Below are positions 50,869 through 59,764 of a DNA stretch of 64,000 nt, in pieces; position 1 is the first letter of the stretch, and each line of letters starts with the position of its first letter. Both the position numbers and the translations under genes were made by a program. This DNA comes from an uncultured Clostridia bacterium (lineage in GTDB: Bacteria > Bacillota > Clostridia > Oscillospirales > Oscillospiraceae), in NCBI GenBank assembly GCA_932222125.1, contig CAKNZJ010000249.1, forward strand, positions 62,001-126,000, written 5' to 3'. The notes below the pieces were generated by a model that saw only the letters and a program-made list of their open reading frames with translations, was not told the DNA's origin and did not search any database.

Positions 50869-50906
50869 ACGGCGTGGTATGCGTGGCATATCACGCCGTT
50901 TCTTTG
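50869..50906 (+). terminator. Terminator after copA
   Basis: ACGGCGTG/CACGCCGT with inner TATGC/GCATA stem, followed by TTTCTTT. Confidence 0.85.
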
Positions 50907-51265
50907 ATGGTGGAGGTATTTTTCCATGCCGAACCACATCTGCGTGAAGCGGCCCGACGGATAGAAAATTCCCCATCCCAAGGGATGGGGAAGCGGGAGG
51001 AGCATATCAGATATAAGAAGCAGGCCAATATCATGACCTGCCAGAGCCTAGAAATTTTGCTGGAAAACCGGACGCCCCTTCTCACCCTGGAGCAGAAGAC
51101 GGGTGAAGCGCCGGAAGTTAGGGCAGCGGCTTTATAGGATGTTCTACAAGTGCTGCAGGTTGGGAAGCCTACGTCGTGTTTTTTTAGATTTATATTGATT
51201 TATGGGGTTGCTGACGGAATAATGAAGCTATCAGTAGCTGCGTTTCTTTTCAGAAGGGAAGCGCA
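50907..51265. other. Gene-free interval with a palindrome (TTCCCCATCCC)
   Basis: TTCCCCATCCC and its exact complement (50969-50992) are separated by AA. Short frames cross the region but none has a good ribosome site or a recognised domain. The palindrome could be an end of an IS200/IS605-like element, but no transposase is present. Confidence 0.35.
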
Positions 51266-51545
51266 ATGAATAATCAAATTGATGCGACTTGTGCCGAGCA
51301 ATCTGCTGGCAAAAGGGATAGCCTTCCCATGAAAAGACAGGCTGAATTTTGCGGTTACAAATTGAGAGGCGGTAGCTACAAGGAGTATCAAGACAAGGGA
51401 TACGGAGAAAACAATATGGACAGGCTTTGGTTTTAAATACTGGTGAAGGACATCAGGTGTCCAGGGTAGTTATTTATAAACTTGATCGTATTAACCGTTT
51501 CATTCTTGAGTTGGCCAACATGACGGTGCTGTTCCAGGATTACAC
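51266..51545 (+). pseudogene. Serine recombinase N-terminal fragment, decayed
   Basis: From ATG 51266 a frame of 56 codons contains SLPMKRQAEFCGYKL and YKEYQDKGYGENNMDR, the region that in large serine recombinases precedes RPAFQ. It then hits TAA at 51434. In another frame from about 51454 the match continues as VSRVVIYKLDRINRFILELA, the conserved YKLDR(I/L)SRS catalytic helix with Ser changed to Phe (INRF), followed by NMTVLFQDY. The recombinase and cysteine-rich domains are missing; homology ends at the ribosome site of the next gene. It marks a lost mobile element. Confidence 0.75.
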
Positions 51546-51575
51546 GTGGAGTTCATTGAAAATGGGAGGATATCT

Positions 51576-52241
51576 ATGCGCGATCTATTTGAAAGCATGG
51601 GGGCGATTGTGCTGGCCGGGGGCAAGGGCGAGCGGTTCCGAGGGCAAAAGCAATTCGTCTGTCTGAACGGCGTACCACTGTGGAAAATTGTCCGCGATAA
51701 GGCAGAGGAAGTGCTCGGAGGCCAGAATATCGTGGTGGTTGGGGTTGATGTGACGGGAGGAAAGACAAGGACACAATCGGTCATCAATGGGATGCGAGCG
51801 CTACAACCGGAAACTACCCGAGTGATTATTTTGGAGGCGGCCCGCCCATTGGTTCGGCCTGCCCAGATTCGCGAACTGTTGTGTGCGGAGGAACCCTCCG
51901 TCTCTTTTGTTATGCCGCTGGTGAGCACTGTAATCCGGCGGACAGGGGACTACCTGAACCGCGATGACCTGTATGAGCTGCTTACGCCCCAGGCATTTGA
52001 TTATCGCCGCTTGATGCAGGCATTGGACAGCGGCAGGTTTACAGAAAGGAGGCTTATGAAAAACCATGTGAACCTCCATGCCCACACAACTGCGCTTGAC
52101 AGACAAAAGCTGGAAATGAAAAGCCATGATGTAGGTGGTCTGGCCGATAGTTTTCTTTGTTTCCGGCAGAGTTTTGAGATTATCCGCCACGACCTCACCT
52201 CCCTTCTGTTGCCATTACGCTTAAGGAGGAGTGTTTTATAA
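51576..52241 (+). CDS. IspD-like cytidylyltransferase, divergent
   Basis: A 221-residue protein. AIVLAGGKGERFRGQKQFVC is the nucleotide-binding loop of the IspD/TarI family (Arg and Lys kept). GGKTRTQSVINGMRAL also fits. The DAARP motif of IspD reads EAARP, and the later segment is short and divergent (MKSHDVGGLADSFL in place of IKITTPEDLALAE). It could be a genuine IspD-type enzyme of another pathway, such as a surface-polymer CDP-alditol route, or be decaying. ATG at 51576 follows GGGAGGA. It begins exactly where the recombinase remnant stops. Confidence 0.6.
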   Translation: MRDLFESMGAIVLAGGKGERFRGQKQFVCLNGVPLWKIVRDKAEEVLGGQNIVVVGVDVTGGKTRTQSVINGMRALQPETTRVIILEAARPLVRPAQIRELLCAEEPSVSFVMPLVSTVIRRTGDYLNRDDLYELLTPQAFDYRRLMQALDSGRFTERRLMKNHVNLHAHTTALDRQKLEMKSHDVGGLADSFLCFRQSFEIIRHDLTSLLLPLRLRRSVL

Positions 52242-52283
52242 GGAATTTGGGAAAAGAACGCATGGGAATTCTAAAAGGAGACA

Positions 52284-52321
52284 AAAGGCCGTCTGTTTCG
52301 CAGGAAGAACAGGCGGCCTTT
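52284..52321. terminator. Hairpin after the IspD-like gene
   Basis: AAAGGCCG/CGGCCTTT plus CTGTT/AACAG stem; few T follow. A second hairpin (CCTTTGTCATGG/CCATGACAAAGG, 52403-52434) stands between it and the convergent pseudouridine synthase gene, possibly ending that transcript. Confidence 0.55.
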
Positions 52322-52440
52322 ACCGATGTTGAAGTTGTCGACATGTGTCCCAATTTTTGGTTGAATTGTCTTATTTTAAAAGTAATACCCCCTTGAGGCG
52401 GCCCTTTGTCATGGGCTGGGGGCCATGACAAAGGATCTGT

Positions 52441-53409
52441 TCAGAGTTGAAACTGAGGAAAATATTCCTCTACAAAGTCCACGCTCTGAACCGTCCACTC
52501 ACGACCGTTCAGTGGATTGAGACATCCTGCGTCAGTGGTAAAATGAAAGCGCAGCCGATAGGAGTACAGCGCCTGAAATCTGCGCCCGTATCCCTTGTGA
52601 TCTTGCTCCCGGCCATATTTGCCATCGCCCAGCAATGGATGGCCGGCGGCGGCGAATTGAGCCCGTATTTGATGGGTTCGTCCGGTGATAAGGTCGCACT
52701 CCAACAGGGTCAGGCCCTCCCGGGTGGCCAGGGTGCGGTAGAATGTCACGGCTGTCTTGCCGCCGGGGATGGGTCTGGGATAGACTTGTACCTGGGCTTT
52801 CTTTTCATCTTTGACAATGTATCCCTTTAGCATTCCCTGAGGCGGCTTGGGCACACCATGGACAATGCACAGGTATAGCTTTTGCACTTCCCGATCCCGA
52901 ATTTTTTGGTTCATCACCCGTAGAGCCTCGGCGGTTTTAGCGGCAATGACAATACCCCCGGTGTTCCGGTCAATGCGGTTGCACAGGGCTGGAGCAAAGG
53001 AGTTTTCCCAATAGGGGGACCACTCCTTTTTTTGATAGAGATGGGCCTGGATATAGGTGATAAGGGTGTTGACCCGCTGGTGGTCATCGGGGTGAACCAG
53101 CATGCCGGGGCGCTTGTTAATCAGCAGCAGATGATCGTCTTCATAGAAAATATCCAACTTGGGCTGAAATACAGAGAGAAAGGCGTTTTCCCGGTTAGGA
53201 GACTGAAAAAACTCGTCGTTGATATAGAGTTGAAGCAGGTCTCCCACCTGGAGGCGTACGTCTCCTTTGGCTCCTTTGCCGTTGCGCTTTACCCGTTTTA
53301 AGCGAAGGTATTTTTGCGCCAGGGGAGCGGGGAGCAGGGGCATGGTTTTGGCCAGCCAGCGGTCCAGCCGCTGTCCAGCGTCGTTGGGGCCAATGGTAAA
53401 TTCCTTCAA
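52441..53409 (-). CDS. RluA-family 23S rRNA pseudouridine synthase
   Basis: A 322-residue protein with an N-terminal S4-like RNA-binding part (LDRWLAKTMPLLPAPLAQKY, KRVKRNGKGA) and a pseudouridine synthase domain: YEDDHLLLINKRPGMLVHPD, the catalytic Asp in CNRIDRNTGGIVIAAKT near residue 150 and ITGRTHQIRAQFAAAGHPLL. The usual RLDxxT motif reads RIDRNT. Probably RluC/RluD-like; the exact uridines are unknown. I prefer TTG at 53409, seven bases after GAGGAGGG, over ATG 53430, which has no ribosome site. Confidence 0.92.
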   Translation of the reverse strand: MKEFTIGPNDAGQRLDRWLAKTMPLLPAPLAQKYLRLKRVKRNGKGAKGDVRLQVGDLLQLYINDEFFQSPNRENAFLSVFQPKLDIFYEDDHLLLINKRPGMLVHPDDHQRVNTLITYIQAHLYQKKEWSPYWENSFAPALCNRIDRNTGGIVIAAKTAEALRVMNQKIRDREVQKLYLCIVHGVPKPPQGMLKGYIVKDEKKAQVQVYPRPIPGGKTAVTFYRTLATREGLTLLECDLITGRTHQIRAQFAAAGHPLLGDGKYGREQDHKGYGRRFQALYSYRLRFHFTTDAGCLNPLNGREWTVQSVDFVEEYFPQFQL

Positions 53410-53526
53410 GGCAAACCCTCCTCTTGGCATTCAGCGGCGAAAACCGGGATGTTTCATAATCAAGTATAGAAAATCTTAAAAGGAAATGCAATCCCCATTT
53501 TCCTGAGAATAAAAGGTGGAGAAGGG

Positions 53527-53555
53527 TTGTTTCACAATTGGTTTAGTGGTATAAT
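53527..53555 (+). promoter_or_regulatory. Promoter of the ddl-murF operon
   Basis: TTGTTT (53527-53532), 17 bases, perfect TATAAT (53550-53555). Confidence 0.75.
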
Positions 53556-53608
53556 CTGCATTTAAGCATACTATGGAAATAAGAATGCCTCATATGAGGA
53601 GGATCGCG

Positions 53609-54649
53609 ATGAAAATTGTTGTTTTAGCGGGAGGACTCAGTCCGGAGCGCAACGTATCCCTGTCCAGTGGCAGCAAGGTCTGTCAGGCGCTGCGGGACCG
53701 GGGACATGAGGCGGCTTTGGTGGATATGTACCTGGGTGCGCAGTATCCCCTGGAAACACTGTTTGCTGCCCCGTTGGCTCCCACCGGGGTGGATCGGAAA
53801 GCCCCTGACTTGGCTCAGGTGAAGGCCTGCCGGTCTGACGGAGGGGACAGCCAGTTTGGCCCTGGGGTGCTGGAACTGTGTGTCCAGGCTGACGTGGTAT
53901 TTCTCGCCCTACACGGTGCCTGCGGCGAGGATGGACGGGTGCAGGCGACTTTTGACTTGATGGGAATCCCATACACCGGGTCGGGGTATCTGGGCAGTGC
54001 CATTGCTATGGACAAGGACTTGACCAAGCGGTTGGTGGCTCCGCTGGGCGTGCTCACCCCGAAGTGGGAGCTGATTCGGTATGATGCGCAGGATGTGCCT
54101 GCTTTGGCGGAGCGCTTGGAATTGCCCTGCGTGGTGAAGCCGGTGGCTTCCGGCTCGTCCATCGGTGTGTCCATTGTCCATACAAGGGAAGAGCTGACTG
54201 CCGCCCTTATGTTGGGGGTGGAGTTAGGGGGATGCTGCGTGGTGGAACAGTACATTGCCGGACGAGAGATTCAAGTGGGCATCTTAGAGGACAGGGCACT
54301 GCCATCTATTGAGATCATTCCTAAGACGGGCTTTTACGACTATGAGAACAAGTACCAACCGGGGGCAGCCCAGGAGATTTGCCCTGCCCCTATTCCTAAA
54401 GAGTGGGAGGAGCGGCTGGCTAGGGCGGCGCTGACGGTGTTCCGTGGATTGGGCCTGTCCGTCTACTCCAGGGTGGACTTCATAGTTGTCCAAACCGGCC
54501 AAGTCTATTTTTTGGAGATTAATACCCTGCCCGGTATGACACCAACCAGCTTGCTGCCTCAGGAGGCGGCGGCACTTGGCATCGACTACGGCCAGTTGTG
54601 TGAGCGAATTATCTACGCTTCCCTGGCTGCCCGGAAGGCCGGGAAGTGA
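53609..54649 (+). CDS. ddl: D-alanine--D-alanine ligase
   Basis: Ddl joins two D-Ala for peptidoglycan. The 346-residue ATP-grasp protein shows VVLAGGLSPERNVSLSSGSK, FLALHGACGEDGRVQATFDL, GIPYTGSGYLGSAIAMDKDL, the omega-loop region SGSSIGVSIV, and the metal-binding end YFLEINTLPGMTPTSLLPQE. ATG at 53609 follows AGGAGG; an upstream ATG at 53573 lacks such a site. murF, which uses its product, follows after 27 bases. Confidence 0.95.
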   Translation: MKIVVLAGGLSPERNVSLSSGSKVCQALRDRGHEAALVDMYLGAQYPLETLFAAPLAPTGVDRKAPDLAQVKACRSDGGDSQFGPGVLELCVQADVVFLALHGACGEDGRVQATFDLMGIPYTGSGYLGSAIAMDKDLTKRLVAPLGVLTPKWELIRYDAQDVPALAERLELPCVVKPVASGSSIGVSIVHTREELTAALMLGVELGGCCVVEQYIAGREIQVGILEDRALPSIEIIPKTGFYDYENKYQPGAAQEICPAPIPKEWEERLARAALTVFRGLGLSVYSRVDFIVVQTGQVYFLEINTLPGMTPTSLLPQEAAALGIDYGQLCERIIYASLAARKAGK

Positions 54650-54676
54650 CAAGGGCGGAAAGGAAGAGAGGTCCAT

Positions 54677-56077
54677 ATGGAGCGACTGACGTTGAGGCAA
54701 CTGCTGGAGGCGGTTGGGGGCACCTTATTGGGGGGATACGATGATCTGGACACCACCGTGACGCAGGTGTCTACGGATAGCCGGGAGTTTACCCAGGGAA
54801 GCCTGTTTATTCCGTTGCAAGGGGAGCGGTTTGATGGTCACTCCTATATCAATGCCGCTTTAGAAGGGGGCTGTTCCGGCTGCTTGACCGCGCGGGATCG
54901 GGAGAGTTACCTGCCCGGAAAGTTCTATATCAAGGTGCGTTCCACCCATCGGGCCCTGTGGGAGTTAGCCCGATACTATCGGCAGCGGTTTGACATCCCT
55001 TTCGTGGCAGTCACCGGTTCGGTAGGAAAGACCACAGCCAAGGACATGATAGCCGCGGTACTGGGAGCAAAATATAAGGTCCATAAGACGGAGGGCAACT
55101 TTAACAACGAGATCGGTGTGCCTTTGACCCTGATGAAGCTAGAGCGAGAACATCAGGTGTGTGTGGTGGAGCTGGGAATGGATCATGCCGGGGAGATTGA
55201 CAATCTGGCCAGACTAGTGGAACCGGACATTGCTCTGATTACCAACATCGGGGATGCACACATTGAGAACTTAGGCAGCCGGGAGGCTATATTCCAAGCC
55301 AAGTGTGAGATGTTCTCCCATCTGGAGGATGGTGACGTGGTCATTCTCAATGGCGATGATCCGATGTTGACCAGCCTAAGGGGTAAATTACCCCAACGCA
55401 CCCTGTGGGTAGGGCAAAAGGCTGGGCTGGACTACACCGCTCGCGACTTGGACAGTGATGGATTGAGCTGCATGACCTGCCGCATTAAGACGCCCAAGGG
55501 ACAGTTCCAGGCAGACATACCCGCCTTGGGAGAGCATATGGTGTATCCAACTCTATTGGCCGTTGCCGTGGGGGAGGAGCTTGGTCTGGCAGTAGACGAG
55601 ATCATCCAGGGAATCGGAGCATTTTTGCCAACCAAGATGCGGATGAATATCCTGCGCTGTTCTGGGGATATTGTGATTCTCAACGATGCCTACAATGCAA
55701 ATCCGCAGTCCATGCGGGCAGCGGCGGCTGTATTGGGCGTGGCCAGCGGTCACCGCAAGGTGGCGGTGGTGGGCGATATGAAGGAGCTAGGGCCAAATAG
55801 CGAGCAGTTCCATCGGACGGTGGGCGGCTATTTTGCCGCTGCGGGGACAGACCGGCTCATCGCCATTGGCGATTTGGCGCGCTTCATTGCCGAGGGGGCA
55901 AAGCAGGGCGGAGTGGAGCAGGCTTCCTACTACCATACGCTGGAGGAGGCGCGGGACGCGCTTCTGAGAGAGGTGCGCTCTGGTGTGACGATTTTGGTGA
56001 AGGCCTCCCGTTCCATGGCCTTTGAACGTATTGTGGATTTTTTGTTGGAGCATGTACCGGAACAAAATAGGGACTGA
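54677..56077 (+). CDS. murF: UDP-MurNAc-tripeptide--D-alanyl-D-alanine ligase
   Basis: MurF adds D-Ala-D-Ala to the peptidoglycan precursor in the cytoplasm. The 466-residue Mur ligase has the substrate domain (STDSREFTQGSLFIPLQGER), the ATP P-loop VTGSVGKTTAKDMIAAVL near residue 113, EGNFNNEIGVPLTLM, ELGMDHAGEI, the domain 3 border NDAYNANPQSMRAAAAVL and VGDMKELG. The start follows AGAGAGG. It is cotranscribed with ddl. Confidence 0.96.
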   Translation: MERLTLRQLLEAVGGTLLGGYDDLDTTVTQVSTDSREFTQGSLFIPLQGERFDGHSYINAALEGGCSGCLTARDRESYLPGKFYIKVRSTHRALWELARYYRQRFDIPFVAVTGSVGKTTAKDMIAAVLGAKYKVHKTEGNFNNEIGVPLTLMKLEREHQVCVVELGMDHAGEIDNLARLVEPDIALITNIGDAHIENLGSREAIFQAKCEMFSHLEDGDVVILNGDDPMLTSLRGKLPQRTLWVGQKAGLDYTARDLDSDGLSCMTCRIKTPKGQFQADIPALGEHMVYPTLLAVAVGEELGLAVDEIIQGIGAFLPTKMRMNILRCSGDIVILNDAYNANPQSMRAAAAVLGVASGHRKVAVVGDMKELGPNSEQFHRTVGGYFAAAGTDRLIAIGDLARFIAEGAKQGGVEQASYYHTLEEARDALLREVRSGVTILVKASRSMAFERIVDFLLEHVPEQNRD

Positions 56078-56116
56078 ACCGGGGGGAGACCCGCCGGTGG
56101 CAGGAGGTGAGATGCC

Positions 56117-58018
56117 ATGATAGATATTCAGATCACCGGGCTGGTGAAGGAGTTCGAGGTGGGAAAACGGATTTTGGATGGTTTTACCCTCCAGATAGAT
56201 CAAGGGGAGCGTGTGGGCCTGCTGGGAAAAAACGGAGCGGGCAAGACCACCATTTTCCGGATGATGACTGGTGAGGTGGAACCCGATGAGGGGACGGTGG
56301 CCATTGCTCCGGGAAAGCAGTTGGGACTCATCTCCCAGATTCCGGTCTATCCATCGGGCTACACCGTCCAGGCGGTGTTGGACACCGCGTTTACCCGCCT
56401 GCACCAAATGGAAGAGGAGATGGGGCAGCTGGCAGCCCGGATGGGGGAGGAAAATGACCCCGGGGTGTTGGCCAGGTATGACAAGCTGAGCGCGGCCTTT
56501 GAGCGCGGCGGCGGCTATGATACTGAGACTCGGATGAACAAGGTGTGCAACGGTTTGAACATTGATGAGGACATGCGCTCCCGGCTGTTTGCGGACCTGT
56601 CCGGGGGAGAAAAGACCCGCATTAATCTGGCCCGGTTGATTTTGGAAGACACCGACATCCTCTTGCTGGACGAGCCGACGAACCACTTGGATCTAAATGC
56701 CACCGAATGGTTGGAGGGCTATTTGGAGCAGTTCAAGGGCACTGTGCTGGCTATCTCCCATGACCGTTGGTTTTTGGATAAGGTAGTACGCCGGGTGGTG
56801 GAAATCCAGGATGGTCAGGCGGAGCTATACTCCGGCAACTATTCCTTTTATGTGGAGGAGAAGGAGCGTCGTTATCAGGAGCGGATGCGACGGTACGATA
56901 AGGAGCAGGCAAAAATCGCGCAATTGGAGAAGGCTGCTGAACAGCTTCGCATGTGGGCTTTTCAGGGGATGGACAAGACCTACAGGCGGGCAAAGTCCAT
57001 GGAAAAGCGTATTGAGCGCCTGCACACCACCGACAAGCCAACCAGAGATCAGAAACTCACTGCCAGGTTTGGGGAGAGGGAATTCCATGGAGACGAAGCC
57101 ATGGTGGTATCCAATCTGACCAAATGCTTTGAAGGGCGAACCTTGTTTGCCGGTCTAAATTTGGAGGTGGCCGGGGGAGAGCGTATTGCTCTGTTGGGGG
57201 ATAATGGGTCGGGCAAGTCCACGTTTTTGAAAATTATTATGGGCGAGGTGGAACCGGATGACGGTTCTGTGTACCTGGGTCCAGCCATCCGGGTGGGATA
57301 TTTGCCGCAGATCATTCTCTTTGAACGGCCGGATCGCAATCTGGTGGACACGATGCTGTATACGCAGGATTGTTCGGTACAGGAGGCCCGGGACAGGTTG
57401 GCTGCCTTTCAGTTTCGGGGAGAGGATGTGTTCAAACCGGTGTCTGCCCTGTCTGGCGGGGAGCAGTCTCGCCTGCGCTTGTGTATGCTGATGGACCATC
57501 GCATCAATTTGTTGATTCTGGATGAGCCAACTAACCATTTGGATATCAACTCCAGAGAGTGGATTGAGGGAGCGGTGGACGCGTATGGGGGGAACCTACT
57601 GTTTGTTTCCCATGACCGGTATTTTATTGAGAAGTTTGCCAACCGAATCTGGGTGCTGGAGCAGGGGATGATCACCGACTTTAGGGGGACCTACCGTGAA
57701 TTTCGGGCCGCTCGGGAGCGTCAGGAGAAATTTAAAGCTGTCACTAAGCCTGATCGAGCACCGGAGAAACAGCAGGACAAGCCCCGCCGTTCTGGAGGGA
57801 CCAAGGAGCTGGAAAAGCAAGTGCGAGCTGCCGAGCGGGCGGTGGAGCGGACGGAAATCCGTTTGGACGAACTAGCTCAGGCGGCGGAGGAAGCCGCTTC
57901 TGACTATTTAAAGCTTCAGGAGATCTATGCCCAGCGGGAAGAGTTGGAGGATGAGCTAGCCCGTTTATACACCCAATGGGAGCAGCTAGCGGCGGAGTTG
58001 GAGCAGGCCAAGGGATAG
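56117..58018 (+). CDS. ABC-F family ATPase
   Basis: A 633-residue soluble protein with two ABC cassettes: Walker A GKNGAGKTT (residue 37) and GDNGSGKST (about 358), signatures LSGGEKTRINLARL and LSGGEQSRLRLCML, Walker B LLLDEPTNHLD and LILDEPTNHLD, joined by the P-site linker helix pair (EEKERRYQERMRRYDKEQAK). A C-terminal coiled coil (residues 535-630) is present, as in Uup/YdiF. ABC-F proteins act on the ribosome exit site. Whether it is a housekeeping factor or an antibiotic-protection protein cannot be told. It follows AGGAGGTGAG. Confidence 0.94.
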   Translation: MIDIQITGLVKEFEVGKRILDGFTLQIDQGERVGLLGKNGAGKTTIFRMMTGEVEPDEGTVAIAPGKQLGLISQIPVYPSGYTVQAVLDTAFTRLHQMEEEMGQLAARMGEENDPGVLARYDKLSAAFERGGGYDTETRMNKVCNGLNIDEDMRSRLFADLSGGEKTRINLARLILEDTDILLLDEPTNHLDLNATEWLEGYLEQFKGTVLAISHDRWFLDKVVRRVVEIQDGQAELYSGNYSFYVEEKERRYQERMRRYDKEQAKIAQLEKAAEQLRMWAFQGMDKTYRRAKSMEKRIERLHTTDKPTRDQKLTARFGEREFHGDEAMVVSNLTKCFEGRTLFAGLNLEVAGGERIALLGDNGSGKSTFLKIIMGEVEPDDGSVYLGPAIRVGYLPQIILFERPDRNLVDTMLYTQDCSVQEARDRLAAFQFRGEDVFKPVSALSGGEQSRLRLCMLMDHRINLLILDEPTNHLDINSREWIEGAVDAYGGNLLFVSHDRYFIEKFANRIWVLEQGMITDFRGTYREFRAARERQEKFKAVTKPDRAPEKQQDKPRRSGGTKELEKQVRAAERAVERTEIRLDELAQAAEEAASDYLKLQEIYAQREELEDELARLYTQWEQLAAELEQAKG

Positions 58019-58059
58019 AGACCCGGGGAATCATATCTGTAGTGCAGGAGAGAGCGCGT

Positions 58060-58689
58060 ATGAACAAATGCATGAGTTATCGCGCATATCAGGGCAGGAG
58101 AAAATGGGGGTGGCTGAGGGCACTGCTGGCCGCTATCATGGCCGCGGCCCTATGCTTTCTCATACCCCTTGGAGTGGTGCTGGCCGGGGACCATAGCCAT
58201 ATTTCTAATGACCCGCAAATCATGGTGATCTTTGGCTGTCAGGTGATGCCCTGGGGGCCGTCTGCCCTGCTCCAGGACCGGTTGGATATGGCCTTGGACT
58301 ATCTGGAGGATCACCCGGATATGACGGTGGTGGTGACTGGTGGCCAGGGAGACAATGAGCATGTCTCCGAGGCCCAATGTATGTATGATTACCTCACTGG
58401 CCATGGGGTGCATGGGGGGCAAATCTTGCTAGAGGATCAGTCTCACAATACCAAGCAGAATGTGGACCATACCATTGCCCTGCTGAAGGCGGAGGGATAT
58501 GGAAGCGATCAGCAGGTGCTGCTGGTATCAAACGGCTTTCACCTGGCTCGTATCCGTATGCTCTGGGGCAGGGTGGGCCGGCCGGAGCAAATCAGCACCC
58601 TGGCCGCCCCGTCCAGCCATGGGCCCACCCAGCTTTGGATGTATGTTCGAGAGCCGTTGGCTCTGATAAAATCCTTTTTCCTGGACTGA
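58060..58689 (+). CDS. YdcF/SanA-like DUF218 protein
   Basis: A 209-residue protein with one membrane helix (residues 22-43) and an extracytoplasmic DUF218 domain: MVIFGCQVMPWGPSALLQDR, TVVVTGGQGDNEHVSEAQCM, LLEDQSHNTKQNV and LLVSNGFHLARIRMLW. This family is tied to envelope integrity; the enzyme activity is unclear. ATG at 58060 follows CAGGAGAG. It lies between the ABC-F and prfA genes. Confidence 0.88.
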   Translation: MNKCMSYRAYQGRRKWGWLRALLAAIMAAALCFLIPLGVVLAGDHSHISNDPQIMVIFGCQVMPWGPSALLQDRLDMALDYLEDHPDMTVVVTGGQGDNEHVSEAQCMYDYLTGHGVHGGQILLEDQSHNTKQNVDHTIALLKAEGYGSDQQVLLVSNGFHLARIRMLWGRVGRPEQISTLAAPSSHGPTQLWMYVREPLALIKSFFLD

Positions 58690-58701
58690 GGAAGTGAGTT
58701 T

Positions 58702-59760
58702 GTGAGCGACCAATTAAAAGCAGTGGAGTTAAAATATGCTGAAATTGAAGCCAGACTGGGGGCAAATGAGACCTATGCCGACCCGGAATTGGTGTCCCGG
58801 CTTAACCGGGAGCAGCGGGAGCTGGAGCCTCTGGTCACCGCCTACCGGGCCTTGTGCCGGGCCAAGGAGGCCCAGGCACAGGCAGAGGAGCTGCTCAGCG
58901 ATCCGGAGATGCGAGAGCTGGCTCAGGAGGAGTTGGCCCATGCCAGGGGTGAGGCGGAGCGGTTGGAGTGTGAGATCAAGGTATTGCTCTTGCCCAAGGA
59001 CCCAAACGATGGAAAAAACGTCATTGTGGAGATACGGGCCGGAGTTGGGGGAGAGGAGTCGGCGCTGTTTGCCCACTCTCTCACCCGGATGTATACCATG
59101 TACGCCGAGCGCCGGGGCTGGAGGGTGGAGGTGAACTCTGCCAATGAGACGGAGCTGGGCGGTATAAAGGAGGTATCCTTTACCATTATGGGAGAGGGCG
59201 CCTGGTCCCGGATGAAATTTGAGAGCGGAGTCCATCGGGTACAGCGGGTGCCTGAGACCGAGTCCGGAGGCCGGGTCCACACCTCTACGGTCACGGTGGC
59301 GGTGCTGCCTGAGATGGATGAGGTGGATGTAGACTTGGATCCAGCGGATGTGGAGATGCAGGTCTATCGGGCATCCGGAGCGGGAGGACAGCATGTGAAC
59401 AAGACATCCTCCGCTGTGCGTCTCATCCACCGGCCGACCGGAACAGTGGTGGAGTGCCAGCAGGAGCGCAGCCAATTTCAGAACCGGGAAAAGGCTATGC
59501 GTCTGCTGGCCTCGATTCTTTATGAGCGGGAGCAGGAGCGTATCCAATCGGAGTATGGCCAGGAGCGCCGCAGTCAGATCGGTTCAGGGATGCGCAATGA
59601 GCGCATCCGCACCTATAATTTTCCTCAGGGCCGTCTCACAGACCACCGCATCGGACTGACCCTGTACAAATTGGATGCGGTCATGGACGGGGATTTGGAT
59701 GAAATCATCGATGGACTGGTCACTGCCCATCAGGCTGAGCAGATGGCAGAAAGGAGCTGA
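58702..59760 (+). CDS. prfA: Peptide chain release factor 1
   Basis: RF1 ends translation at UAA and UAG. The 352-residue protein has the peptidyl-hydrolysis motif GAGGQHVNKTSSAVRLIHRP near residue 226, an RF1-type stop-codon recognition domain before it (EVNSANETELGGIKEVSFTI) and the C-terminal TYNFPQGRLTDHRI. The start is GTG at 58702 after GAGGAAGTGAG. No prmC (GGQ methylase) gene is adjacent. An intact RF1 argues against TAG recoding in this genome. Confidence 0.96.
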   Translation: MSDQLKAVELKYAEIEARLGANETYADPELVSRLNREQRELEPLVTAYRALCRAKEAQAQAEELLSDPEMRELAQEELAHARGEAERLECEIKVLLLPKDPNDGKNVIVEIRAGVGGEESALFAHSLTRMYTMYAERRGWRVEVNSANETELGGIKEVSFTIMGEGAWSRMKFESGVHRVQRVPETESGGRVHTSTVTVAVLPEMDEVDVDLDPADVEMQVYRASGAGGQHVNKTSSAVRLIHRPTGTVVECQQERSQFQNREKAMRLLASILYEREQERIQSEYGQERRSQIGSGMRNERIRTYNFPQGRLTDHRIGLTLYKLDAVMDGDLDEIIDGLVTAHQAEQMAERS

Positions 59761-59764
59761 GCCT

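Noticed and set aside
50808..51137. A 109-codon frame directly after copA
   Set aside because: It starts one base after the copA stop and crosses the copA terminator hairpin and the 50969-50992 palindrome; no domain is recognised, so I treat it as chance.
52060..52241. A frameshift near the end of the IspD-like gene
   Set aside because: Other frames hit stops quickly, while the original frame still resembles the final IspD segment (MKSHDVGGLADSFL against IKITTPEDLALAE), so divergence is more likely than a shift.
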